DNA of 64,000 nt from Haematobia irritans (taxonomy: Eukaryota; Arthropoda; Insecta; Diptera; Muscidae), in contig NC_134399.1 of NCBI RefSeq assembly GCF_050003625.1, forward strand, positions 43,661,241-43,725,240. The letters are read 5' to 3'. Position 1 is the first letter of the stretch. Every line of letters begins with the position of its first letter. Shown piece after piece: positions 33,286 through 43,959 of the stretch. The position numbers and the translations under genes are program-made. The notes beneath the pieces are model-generated. The model was not told the DNA's origin, ran no database searches, and saw only the letters and a program-made list of their open reading frames with translations.

Positions 33286-34262
33286 CACGCTCACAAAAAA
33301 TCGCTTCTGTAACATATACTCCCAAACATATTTTGCTTCAAGCATATACATTTTTGGGTATTGCCCAAACATTTATATGTTTGATCTCTTCCAATATATA
33401 ATATGTTTGAAAGCATATTGGCCTAAACAATATATGTTTGGGTAGTCTAAGTTCCAAACATTTTGTATTTTTGCATCCAAATTCAATAATGTTGTCTTCC
33501 AAAAAACAATATGTTATTATGTGAACATATAATATGTTTTGAAGCATTTTGCACCCAAAAATATTATATGCTTAAAAAAAATTCTCCCAAACAATATTGT
33601 GCTCAAAATTTTATTTATTTATTTATATATTTACAATCATAATGAATTATGAAAATAAACAGGTAATATAGGTGCTAACAACATAGGTTTTCGACCTGAA
33701 TGCTCAAAATTTTGTTTCTGCCCAATTGTATATTCCCCCACATCTTTCTCACTTCCACGAGATTTTTTAGTTCTTAGCACCTTTTTCTGTAATACAAACA
33801 TTGTAGAAGAAATTATTCAATTGTATGATTTTTTTTATTTTAATTTTACCTTTTGCCGGACGGGGATTCGAATAGCGAACCACACAGTTTGTAAGGATCA
33901 AAGAAGTAGCTGATCAATTGCCCAAGGAAAAATAAAATGTTAATTTTGTAATAACAAGCAACAACCACCAACTTAATTCAATATCGCTCCCTGTTAAATA
34001 ACGCTCCAAGCTACTAAACACATATATGTTTATAGGCTATTTCTAAATTAATATATGTTTGCATCCAAACATATTATATTTACAAACATTTTATGTCCCA
34101 AACATAATATGTTCTAACATATTAACATATATGTCCCAAACATGTTATGCTAGTTTATGAACATTATATGCTTGCACTCAAAAATATTGTGTTTAAAAAT
34201 TTGTGTTCCAAACATATAATGTTTATAGCCAAACATATGAAAAACAGTCTATTTCATCCGTG
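33286..34262 (+). mobile_element. M1 element, 977 bp, TA-flanked
   Basis: It starts CACGCTCACAAAAAATCG after TA (33284-33285) and ends CTATTTCATCCGTG before TA (34263-34264). Module T1 is near 33846-33922 (minus). It is inserted in the left arm of element G. Confidence 0.88.
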
Positions 34263-34670
34263 TAATTGTATATCTTCATATATGACATCATATCTAATTA
34301 AATATACTATATATAGATCCATATCTAATTATATATCACATTAAATCATGAACCAATTCTGTAATACGGATAAAAAATATGTGTATATGTTTTTGTGTAA
34401 ATATAATGTGTGTTGTTACGAGAATATTAACGTGATATACTTGGTTACAAGGTCGTATATTCGGTCGCACATCACAGCAAGTGGTGAGCATAACCAAACA
34501 ATCTTTATATGTTGTGGCAGTTTAAAGAACCCCATTTAAATATCATTTTGAAGTTTCTTTATAAAATGTATAACTTTCAGACACAACTGTCTTTTTGTTT
34601 TCAAAAATATCACCCCATAACTATCACCATTAGCAACGCCTTTTGTTTGTTTTGTTTTGTTCCTATTTTT
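34263..34670. other. Element G interior, unassigned
   Basis: It continues the left arm of G (CATATCTAATTATATATCAC) and then AT-rich sequence with no convincing coding region. Confidence 0.4.
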
Positions 34671-34809
34671 ATACCCTTCACCACTACTGTGGTACAGGGT
34701 ATAATAAGTTTGTGCATTTGTATGTAACGCCAAGAAGGAGTAATCATAGACCAACCTTTTAGTATACCGATCGTCTTAGAATTAAATTCTGCGTCGATTT
34801 AGCGATGTC

Positions 34810-34844
<35 letters not shown>

Positions 34845-35934
34845 CTGTCTGTTGATGTATTTTTGTGTGCAAAGTACAGCTCGCAGTTTTAGTCCGATTG
34901 TCCTAAAATTTGGTACAGGGTCCTGTTTCGGCTCAAAGACGATCCCTATTGATTTTGGAAAAAATCGGTTCAGATTTAGATATAGCTGTCATATATATTT
35001 TTCACCGATCTGATCATAATTGGCGTTTATATCAACCGATCTTCCTCAAATTCCGTACATCCGAATATTTTATGAGTCTCGAAAAACTTGCAAAATATCA
35101 GCCAAATCGGTTCAGATTTAGATATAGCTCCCATATATAGCTTTCGCCCGATTTACACTCATTTGCCCACAGAAGCCAATTTTTTGCTCCGATTTAGTTG
35201 AAATTTTGCACAGGGAGTATAATAAGCATTGTAGCTATGCGTACCAAATTTGGTTGAAATCGGTTCAGATTTAGATATAGCTCCCATATATAGCTTTCGC
35301 CCGATTTACACTCATATGACCACAGAGGCCAATTTTTAACTCCGATTTAGTTGAAATTTTGCACAGGGAGTAGAATTAGCATTGTAGCTATGCGTGCCAA
35401 ATTTGGTTGACATCGGTTCAGATTTAGATTTAGCTCCCATATATAGCTTTCGCCCGATTTACACTCATATGACCACAGAGGCCAATTTTGAACTCCGATT
35501 TAGTTGAAATTTTGCACAGGGAGTAGAATTAGCATTGTTGCTATGCGTGCCAAATTTGGTTGAAATCGGTTCAGATTTAGATATAGCTTCCATATATATG
35601 TTTTTCTGATTTCTACAAAAATGGTCAAAATACCAACATTTTCCTTGTAAAATCGCCACTGCTTAGTCGAAAGGTTGTAAAAATGACTCTAATTTTCCTA
35701 AACTTCTAATACATATATATCGAGCGATAAATCATAAATAAACTTTTTTGAAGTTTCCTTAAAATTGCTTCAGATTTAAACGTTTCCCATATTTATACCC
35801 TTCACCACTACTGTGGTACAGGGTATAATAAGTTTGTGCATTTGTATGTAACGCCAAGAAGGAAAAGTCTGAGACCCATCGTTTAGTATACCGATCGTCT
35901 TAGAATTAAATTCTGAGTCGATTTAGCGATGTCC

Positions 35935-35972
<38 letters not shown>

Positions 35973-37265
35973 CTGTTGATGTATTTTTGTGTGCAAAGGA
36001 GCCACCGTGGTGCAATGGTTAGCATGCCCGCCTTGCATACACAAGGTCGTGGGTTCGATTCCTGCTATGACCGAACACCAAAAAGTTTTTCAGCGGTGGA
36101 TTATCCCACCTCAGTAATGCTGGTGACATTTCTGAGGGTTTCAAAGCTTCTCTAAGTGGTTTCACAGGAATGTGGAACGCCGTTCGGACTCGGCTATAAA
36201 AAGGAGGTCCCTTGTCATTGAGCTTAACATGGAATCGGGCAGCACTCAGTGATAAGAGAGAAGTTCACCACTGTGGTATCACAATGGACTGAATAGTCTA
36301 AGTGAGCCTGATACATCGGGCTGCCACATAACCTAACCTAACCTAAGTACAGCTCGCAGTTTTAGTCCGATTGTCCTAAAATTTGGTACAGGGTCCTGTT
36401 TCGGCTCAAAGACGATCCCTATTGATTTTGGAAAAAATCGGTTCAGATTTAGATATAGCTGTCATATATATTTTTCACCGATCTGGTCATAATTGGCGTT
36501 TATATCAACCGATCTTCCTCAAATTCCGTACATCCAAATATTTTATGAGTCTCGAAAAACTTGCAAAATATCAGCCAAATCGGATCAGATTTAGATATAG
36601 CTCCCATATATAGCTTTCGCCCGATTTACACTCATTTGCCCACAGAAGCCAATTTTTTGCTCCGATTTAGTTGAAATTTTGCACAGGGAGTATAATTAGC
36701 ATTGTAGCTATGCGTACCAAATTTGGTTGAAATCGGTTCAGATTTAGATATAGCTCCCATATATAGCTTTCGCCCGATTTACACTCATATGACCACAGAG
36801 GCCAATTTTTAACTCCGATTTAGTTGAAATTTTGCACAGGGAGTAGAATTAGCATTGTAGCTATGCGTGCCAAATTTGGTTGACATCGGTTCAGATTTAG
36901 ATTTAGCTCCCATATATAGCTTTCGCCCGATTTACACTCATATGACCACAGAGGCCAATTTTTATCTCCGATTTAGTTGAAATTTTGCACAGGGAGTAGA
37001 ATTAGCATTGTTGCTATGCGTGCCAAATTTGGTTGAAATCGGTTCAGATTTAGATATAGCTTCCATATATATGTTTTTCTGATTTCGACAAAAATGGTCA
37101 AAATACCAACATCTTCCTTGTAAAATCGCCACTGCTTAGTCGAAAGGTTGTAAAAATGACTCTAATTTTCCTAAACTTCTAATACATATATATCGAGCGA
37201 TAAATCATAAATAAACTTTTTTGAAGTTTCCTTAAAATTGCTTCAGATTTAAACGTTTCCCATAT
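34671..37265 (+). repeat. Family-A tandem dimer
   Basis: Two head-to-tail family-A units: 34671-35794 (1124 bp) and 35795-37265 (1124 bp once the 347-bp SINE is removed). Each starts ATACCCTTCACCACTACTG, has a (GTCT)n tract (34806-34851; 35932-35975) and about three internal ~175-bp units. ORFs such as 34910-35140 and 36383-36613 are the same repeat translation twice. Confidence 0.82.
35999..36345 (+). mobile_element. tRNA-derived SINE, full length
   Basis: It starts GAGCCACCGTGGTGCAATGG. The head has an A-box-like TGGTGCAATGG and a B box GGGTTCGATTCC. The body includes CGGACTCGGCTATAAAAAGG and GGAATCGGGCAGCACTCAGT. The 3' end runs into TAACCTAACCTAACC. It interrupts GTGTGCAAAG/TACAGCTCGC of family A, and the uninterrupted site is at 34865-34890. 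The target duplication is at most 2-3 bp. Confidence 0.9.
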
Positions 37266-39257
37266 TTTTTTACTAACATTGTGTTCCACCCTAGTGCATT
37301 AGCCGACTTAAATTTTGAGTCTATAGATTTTGTAGAAGTCTAGCAAATTCTTCCAGATCGAGTGATATTTAAATGTATGTATTTGGGACAAACCTTTATA
37401 TATAGCCCCCAACACATTTGACGGATGTGATATGGTATCGAAAATTTAGATCTACAAAGTGGTGCAGGGTATAATATAGTCGGCCCCGCCCGACTTTAGA
37501 CTTTCCTTACTGGTTTTTACTAACATTGTGTTCCACCCTAGTGCATTATCCGACTTAAATTTTGAGTCTATAGATTTTGTAGAAGTCTATCAAATTCTTC
37601 CAGATCGAGTGATATTTAAATGTATGTATTTGGGACAAACCTTTATATATAGCCCCCAACACATTTGACGGATGTGATATGGTATCGAAAATTTAGATCT
37701 ACAAAGTGGTGCAGGGTATAATATAGTCGGCCCCGCCCGACTTTAGACTTTCCTTACTGGTTTTTACTAACATTGTGTTCCACCCTAGTGCATTATCCGA
37801 CTTAAATTTTGAGTCTATAGATTTTGTAGAAGTCTATCAAATTCTTCCAGATCGAGTGATATTTAAATGTATGTATTTGGGACAAACCTTTATATATAGC
37901 CCCCAACACATTTGACGGATGTGATATGGTATCGAAAATTTAGATCTACAAAGTTGTGCAGGGTATAATATAGTCGGCCCCGCCCGACTTTAGACTTTCC
38001 TTACTGGTTTTTTACTAACATTGTGTTCCACCCTAGTGCATTATCCGACTTAAATTTTGAGTCTATACACGCTCACAAAAAATCGCTTCTGTAACATATA
38101 CTCCCAAACATATTTTGCTTCAAGCATATACATTTTTGGGTATTGCCCAAACATTTATATGTTTGATCTCTTCCAATATATAATATGTTTGAAAGCATAT
38201 TGGTCTAAACAATATATGTTTGGGTAGTCTAAGTTCCAAACATTTTGTATTTTTGCATCCAAATTCAATAATGTTGTCTTCCAAAAAACAATATGTTATT
38301 ATGTGAACATATAATATGTTTTGAAGCATTTTGCACCCAAAAATATTATATGCTTAAAAAAAATTCTCCCAAACAATATTGTGCTCAAAATTTTATTTAT
38401 TTATTTATATATTTACAATCATAATGAATTATGAAAATAAACAGGTAATATAGGTGCTAACAACATAGGTTTTCGACCTGAATGCTCAAAATTTTGTTTC
38501 TGCCTAATTGTATATTCCCCCACATCTTCCTCACTTCCACGAGATTTTTTAGTTCTTAGCACTTTTTTCTGTGATACAAACATTGTAGAAGAAATTATTC
38601 AATTTTATGATTTTTTTTATTTTAATTTTACCTTTTGCCGGACGGGGATTCGAACAGCGGACCACACAGTTTGTAAGGATCAAAGAAGTAGCAGATCAAT
38701 TGCCCAAGGAAAAATAAAATGTTAATTTTGTAATAACAAGCAACAACCACCAACTTAATTCAATATCGCTCCCTGTTAAATAGCGCTCCAGGCTACTAAA
38801 CACATATATGTTTATAGGCTATTTCTAAATTAACATATTTTTGCATCCAAGCATATTATATTTACAAACATTTTATGTCCCAAACATAATATGTTCTAAC
38901 ATATTAACATATATGTCCCAAACATGTTATGCTAGTTTATGAACATTATATGCTTGCACTCAAAAATATTGTGTTTAAAAATTTGTATTCCAAACATATA
39001 ATGTTTATAGCCAAACATATGAAAAACAGTCTTTTTCATCCGTGTAGATTTTGTAGAAGTCTATCAAATTCTTCCAGATCGAGTGATATTTAAATGTATG
39101 TATTTGGGACAAACCTTTATTTTCTATTACAAACCTTTATATATAGCCCCCAACACATTTGACGGATGTGATATGGTATCGAAAATTTAGATCTACAAAG
39201 TGGTGCAGGGTATAATATAGTCGGCCCCGCCCGACTTTAGACTTTCCTTACTGGTTA
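37266..39257 (+). repeat. Four 247-bp tandem repeats of the family-A 3' end
   Basis: Units start TTTTTACTAACATTGTG at about 37266, 37513, 37760 and 38007 (spacing 247, 247, 248 bp) and end GCCCGACTTTAGACTTTCC. The fourth is split by an M1 element (38068-39044) and contains a small extra duplication around CAAACCTTTATTTTC. Units 2 and 3 look almost identical. Confidence 0.88.
38068..39044 (+). mobile_element. M1 element, 977 bp, in repeat unit 4
   Basis: It is flanked by TA (38066-38067 and 39045-39046). The empty site GAGTCTATAGATTTTG exists in units 1 to 3, so ends and target duplication are directly proven. It inserted after the 247-bp repeats arose. Confidence 0.92.
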
Positions 39258-39283
39258 TATATTGAATATTTCCTCTTTTCTAG

Positions 39284-39427
39284 GAGGATGAAGTTGTGGT
39301 AGTCCAGGAAAAGATTAAAAGGAGACCGAGGAGCAACGTAAAGATTTGTGACCAGGCCATATCCGAAGTTGCGATAGAAGCAAGTATTACCCAATATCAA
39401 AACGATAGAATAAAAATTTGGAGATGA
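39284..39427 (+). CDS. Putative 3' exon of an unknown gene in element G
   Basis: A pyrimidine-rich tract with TTTTCTAG at 39276-39283 precedes an open frame of 47 codons and a TGA at 39425. The frame reads EDEVVVVQEKIKRRPRSNVK, then ICDQAISEVAIEASITQ. It is not built from any repeat in the window and has a coding-like composition (basic stretch KRRPRS). AATAAA occurs downstream near 39808. It is on the opposite strand from lobo. I do not recognise the protein. It may be the last exon of a transposon gene or a pseudogene fragment; upstream exons were not found. Confidence 0.4.
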   Translation, partial: EDEVVVVQEKIKRRPRSNVKICDQAISEVAIEASITQYQNDRIKIWR

Positions 39428-39870
39428 TTTGCATTGTGCACCGTGCAATTATTCATAGTATGGTATTTGGGGCTTCGCATAAACCATTCAATATAGCGTT
39501 GGTTTAAATTATTTGATACGAGAAGCAAATTTTGGTAAGTATATGTATTATTAAAAAAAATACATCTTTAAATAAGCTGATAATTCTTCTGTATATATTA
39601 TATTTTTCAGAGTTTTCATTCCGAGTAGCCAAATAAAGGAATTGCGATTACAGAACTGTGTGTAGAGAGCAATGTACTAACGCCTTGGGAAATTTAAATG
39701 CCAGGACCCTTAGTGGCTATGTACATATATATTATTTTTGTTGTTTTTTGTAATTATACTTTTATACCTTATGATCCAACTTATAATATTAAAAAAATTA
39801 TAAAACCATAAAATAAATCTTTTTTATTAATTACTGTAATTTCACTAATTTTGGAAATTTGTAGATAAAA
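39428..39870. other. Element G, presumed 3' UTR and spacer
   Basis: AT-rich. A GTAAGT at about 39536 and a TTTTTCAG at about 39604 could bound a UTR intron. AAAATAAATC near 39808 could be a polyadenylation signal. Confidence 0.35.
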
Positions 39871-40075
39871 TTATATATAATTAGATATATTAACATCTAA
39901 TTATATCAAATTAGATATAATTAGATGTGGGCCAAATTTGAGATCTGGTCAGATCTAATTCCTTTAGAATTAGATCTGATCAGATATTACCATTTTTCGG
40001 ATCTGACCAGATCTGCCTACATATACTATCATATCTAATCAGATATGGCAGGAGATCTAATAATATCTGGCCAGA

Positions 40076-40146
40076 TCCACCAATTTTTACACGGGATACC
40101 TCATGTGGATACAGATCCACCAATTTTTACACGGGATACCTCATGT
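40076..40146. repeat. Short tandem duplication of the element-G right end
   Basis: CAGATCCACCAATTTTTAC and the following ACGGGATACCTCATG occur twice in a row. The terminus of G plus flank was duplicated, perhaps by repair. Confidence 0.75.
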
Positions 40147-40155
40147 ATAATAAAT

Positions 40156-41949
40156 ACACCCTAAAAAAAATCGCTTCTTTAACATATGTTCCAAACATAT
40201 TTTGCAGGAAGCACATATATTATTGGATACTGCCGAAACATTAATATATTTGTTTTATGTGAACATATTATATGTTTGGAAGCATTTTGAGCCCAAAAAT
40301 ATTATATAGAAGAATTTTTCCCAAAGACGATTGTGGTCATTCCCTAACATACTCGTAATTTTCACTTCCACGAAATTTTTTAGTTCTTGGCACCTTTTTC
40401 TGTAATACAAATAATGTTGAAGAAATTATTCACTTTTATAAATTTTTCAAATTTTACCTTTCGCCTGCACGGAGAATCGAACCAAGGACCATTCAGTTTG
40501 TAAACCAACACACTATCCACTGGGCTACGTAGCTGTTATAGTCACCAGTAGATAATTATCGTTATAAGTTACATTTATATAGCATAGTTTGCAGCGCCCA
40601 CGAGCCCATGCAAACATAACATTATTTAATAGAAACATACATTTGTTTGCCAAGTGGAGCAGTGGTTAGCTTGTCTGCCTTGCATGCAAAGGGTCGTGGA
40701 TTTAATCCCTGCTCCCACCGAACACTTTGTTTTTGTTTTTTTTTTTAATTTACACATTTATATTTATACTATATTAAATTTTTATAATGAAACTTCGAAA
40801 TGTGGGTTATTAAAGATTTATAGTCAGTAACACTGCTTTATATAAACGAAATTGACTGATTTTTGGATAAAATATTATTTTTTTATTGCAAAAATAACAA
40901 TTTTGTAACAAAAAAACTGTTTTTGGTACAAAACTTTAAAATTTGGAAGGAATTCAAAAACTCTAACAAAAGAAGAACGTGGAGTCGAGTATAAACATAC
41001 ATAAATAATTTTATAATATAAACATAAATTTATTTAGGCGTGAACAGTTTTTTACTAGCATTTAACACCATCGCTCAAAAATGCCCTTTATTTTTCTTTA
41101 ATAATTCATTTTAAAGAAAATAAACTTTTTAAATTGTTTTAGCTGCAAAACTCAAACTTAATGCCCGCTTTTATAGTTGAAGGTGTCCGTCAACTCCTCG
41201 TGGACTACTTATTAGTAAAGAGGAACTAAACTTTGTTTTTATACATTTTACTGTGTAATTTTTCACTATTTCCTCCTTATTTCATTTTACTGTCCCAACT
41301 CTAAAAAGAGTATAGTGCCCTTTCGTTATTTTTATGAAGACCCCTGATTTCTTTTAACGAACCAAGAAAAAAATTGTGCCCATAATGCCAAAATGATAAA
41401 CAAAACACATGTCCACACATACATAAAATGCTGCTCTCAAGGCGAAAACATATGCTGTTTGTCTATTCTCTTGGTTCCGAATGTCTATTCTCTTTATTCA
41501 AATTAAATAATATTTAGACTTAAGCATATCAAATTTTTGGCTTTATCATAAAACCGAAACAACATACAAGCGGTTTCACAGAAATTGTTCTCTTTTGATT
41601 CTTTCGCTGTGTTATGTTGATATCTTTCGTCAACTCTCCCGGTCTCCATCTCTATTTCTTTCTCTATACTCTCTCTGTCGCTTTGAATAAAATATCACAA
41701 CATATGTATGTTTAGTCGAAATTTGTAAATGTATATATGTTTGCATTCACACATATATACATTTACAAATTTATGAAACATTCATGCTCAAATAATATAT
41801 TCTAACATATTAACATAGATGTCCCAAACATTTAGAGTTAGTTTAGGAGCATTGCATGTTTGCACTTAAATATATTGTGTTTTAAAATTGTGCCCGAAAC
41901 ACATTTTGTTTATATCGGAACATATGAAAAACATATTTTTCTAACAGTG
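40156..41949 (-). mobile_element. M2 element, 1794 bp, full length, inverted
   Basis: The plus strand starts CACCCTAAAAAAAATCGC after TA and ends TTTTTCTAACAGTG before TA. Length and content match the copy at 15237-17033. Module T2 is at about 40461-40533 (minus) and T3 at about 40648-40725 (plus). Confidence 0.85.
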
Positions 41950-42598
41950 TATAAATCCATATAATTCAGATCTGAAATCATATAATCCTGAACGCTTAGA
42001 CAGAAATTTAAGACTCTCCGTAGAAATTAAATAACAACTCTCCTGGAGTTCGGAAACCGTACCATTCGAGCCGATTGTCTTGAGAGAGGAATATTTGCCT
42101 CAAATTCACTTGAAGTTCTAATATAAAGTTCATGCTCTCAAATGTCCATAATAAAGTACCTTAGTACTCACAATTTTTATCCGCAACAAATGTCGTGGTG
42201 TTCTATATGTACTATATATGACAATCCATTACAATGAGATGTTTTCAAAGAAAATTATTGTATACGTTTCATGGTGATGGCTACACTGAGTTTTCTTTTT
42301 TGAGTAACGAAATTTTAAATATTTCTTTTGATGCTGCTTAAAACGTTTTTCGTAAATTCATGTTTATTTGCTTTTAAAGAAATTTCTTTGTAATAAACGT
42401 GAATTTCGTTTGTACAAAATTTCGTTCTGAAGGAATATATTTTTTCTTTGGGTGTATTTAAGAGCAGGCCCGGTCGAACTTTGGGCCGCATATACTTGTT
42501 ACTTCTACCAACGGTTACAAGAATTGCGTGAGCATGAGGGTATACATTTGGTGCGAGTTTATGAGATTGGGCCTTGCTGAATTTAATGTAGTCCCTGC
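41950..42598. other. Intron 2, mostly unassigned
   Basis: About 650 bp without a gene. A scrap of the family-B end (GGGCCGCATATACTTGTT) is at about 42470-42500. The sequence before the MITE includes the copied target GTCCCTGC. Confidence 0.45.
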
Positions 42599-43280
42599 CA
42601 GGGATGAAAAATCAAATTTTTAAATTGTACCAACGAGAATAAAAAAGTGTACTTTTTGGGTTAAAATTGTACCAAATTTCAAAAATAATGGTTTGGAATA
42701 TAGTAACCGAAAAAATAAAAATTAGTTATCAAATTTTAAAGGTTTTGTGCGAGTCGAAATTCAAAATAGGTTTCCTTCCAATGTGTTTGTTGTCAAAGCC
42801 TTCATCATATCTTCGTATGAAAATGTTCAGTCAAACACGTAACAAAATTAGAGATTTAAAGACGAGTGATTCTTACAATTGTGGCTCACAAATTATGAAA
42901 GAGACATTAAATTTTGAAAATTATTTGAGTAAAAAGAATTTTTCGCTCCAGAGTTGTCATTGATGTCTTGAATATATTAAATATGCAGTTTGCATTTCAT
43001 CTTATGAAATTTTATATTTTATTGTCAGATGTCAGATACACATCAAACTCCAAATTTTAAATGGACATTTTTGTCCCATTTGATTGTAATTTGGGCACTA
43101 CCTAAAATATGTGAACAATATAATTTATATTGGACAATTAATTAATTGGGACTTCTCGAGCATTTTGGAGACGAACTGAGTACTTCAAATTGTACCAAAT
43201 AGGTTATTGTAGTACGATTGTACTTTTGAAAAGTGAAATGTATCAAATTTAGTACAATTGTATCAATTTTTACAGCCCTG
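42599..43280. mobile_element. hAT MITE, 682 bp, near exon 2
   Basis: The left end CAGGGATGAAAAATCAAA and the inverse of the right end CAGGGCTGTAAAAATTGA form inverted repeats. The 8-bp flanks GTCCCTGC (42591-42598) and GTCCCTGA (43281-43288) match at 7 of 8. The 98-codon ORF 42667-42963 has no transposase features. It ends 78 bp from the exon-2 donor. Confidence 0.82.
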
Positions 43281-43358
43281 GTCCCTGAAAACCTGTGTTG
43301 CAAATAAATGAGAACATACCACGTACGGAAGGGAGCTATGAAATATAAATATACTTAC

Positions 43359-43484
43359 GAAATACAAGTTCTCATCAAATGGTTCATAAATAATGAAATC
43401 AGCAACAAAGCTAGCAATTCCATGGATACTTCTTAAATCGATATACAAGAAAGAGGTTGGCCGAATAGTTGTACAGACAAATTT
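43359..43484 (-). CDS. lobo: lobo/DRC7 exon 2
   Basis: 42 codons, phase 0 on both sides. The acceptor TTCTTTAG precedes AAA at 43484 and the donor is TTC|GTAAGT. It encodes KFVCTTIRPTSFLYIDLRS followed by IHGIASFVADFIIYEPFDEN and LYF. The KFVCTTIRPT block is highly characteristic of DRC7 and follows NECNVQ of exon 1 directly. It begins the conserved N-terminal domain leading into the transglutaminase-like fold. Confidence 0.92.
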
Positions 43485-43557
43485 CTAAAGAACGTTAGAA
43501 AACAACAAAATTTTATTCAAAATAATTTCAGTTAATCTCTTAGGCCAAAGGATGTAC
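43485..43557 (-). other. lobo intron 1 (73 bp)
   Basis: Donor GTACAT and acceptor TTCTTTAG; a short intron typical of flies. The sharp contrast with introns 2 and 4 shows TE growth is confined to some introns. Confidence 0.85.
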
Positions 43558-43959
43558 CTGAACATTACATTCATTCGGTAGTGTTAGAACTAGTGGTCGA
43601 CTGTTACGATTTTTTGTGGCGAATTGATGACGAAAATTTTCTGCGTATAAAAGGATAAGTCGTTCCTTCGGTGATAGGGAATAGTAGGATGGTGGATAAC
43701 ACAGTTGCGATTCGGTAAAATCGGACGCAGCTTCAGGGAATGAAATATCAATGCGCCCTATATCAGTTGCATCTGGTGAATCATAAACTTCCGTTTGGTC
43801 ACGTTCCTCATCCTTCTGATTTTCAAATTGTTCCTCCTCAGCCTCTGCTTCGGTATAAGCCTCCATCTGCCGTTTTTCTATTTCATATATGGCTTCATCG
43901 TGTTTGTGTGGATCCAATTTAATTATTGCTTTGGAAGTATAGTCTCTATGTCGCTTCAT
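43558..43959 (-). CDS. lobo: lobo/DRC7 exon 1 (start codon)
   Basis: 134 codons from ATG at 43959 (MKRHRDYTSKAIIKLDPHKH) to CAG at 43558, where GTACAT opens intron 1. An in-frame TAA lies about ten codons upstream, so this is the first Met of the exon. After an acidic, Glu-rich stretch (EAEAEEEQFENQKDEERDQ) comes the family block YYSLSPKERLILLYAENFRH and LVLTLPNECNVQ. The protein is a nexin-dynein regulatory complex subunit of motile axonemes; in Drosophila it is needed for sperm storage and motility. The plus-strand ORFs here are antisense shadows. Confidence 0.9.

Larger units (their letters stand above)
33088..40099 (+). mobile_element. Putative DNA transposon G with nested inserts
   Basis: The left end CCCGTGTAAAAATTGAGAG and the inverse of the right end CCCGTGTAAAAATTGGTGG form inverted repeats. 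Both subterminal regions (33105-33285; 39870-40090) are crowded with AGATCTGATC/GATATAATTAG palindromic words found nowhere else here. Nested inside are two M1 elements, a tandem family-A array with a SINE, 247-bp repeats, and an exon-like ORF (39284-39427). I found no target duplication and no transposase, so the class is unknown and the pairing of ends is inferred. Confidence 0.5.
21450..43358 (-). other. lobo intron 2 (about 21.9 kb, TE-filled)
   Basis: The donor GTAAGT at 43358 and the acceptor ATTTTAG ending at 21450 join exons 2 and 3 in phase 0. It holds a SINE, a 2.18-kb tandem duplication, LINE copy 2, the putative element G, family-A arrays, M1 and M2 elements and a hAT MITE. No exon was recognised inside, and the protein alignment across the junction needs none. 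Confidence 0.8.

Noticed and set aside
34806..34851. (GTCT)n tract as a CRISPR-like or regulatory array
   Set aside because: Simple microsatellite intrinsic to family A; eukaryotic sequence, no spacers.
42667..42963. 98-codon ORF in the hAT MITE
   Set aside because: No transposase motifs; AT-rich chance frame within a MITE.
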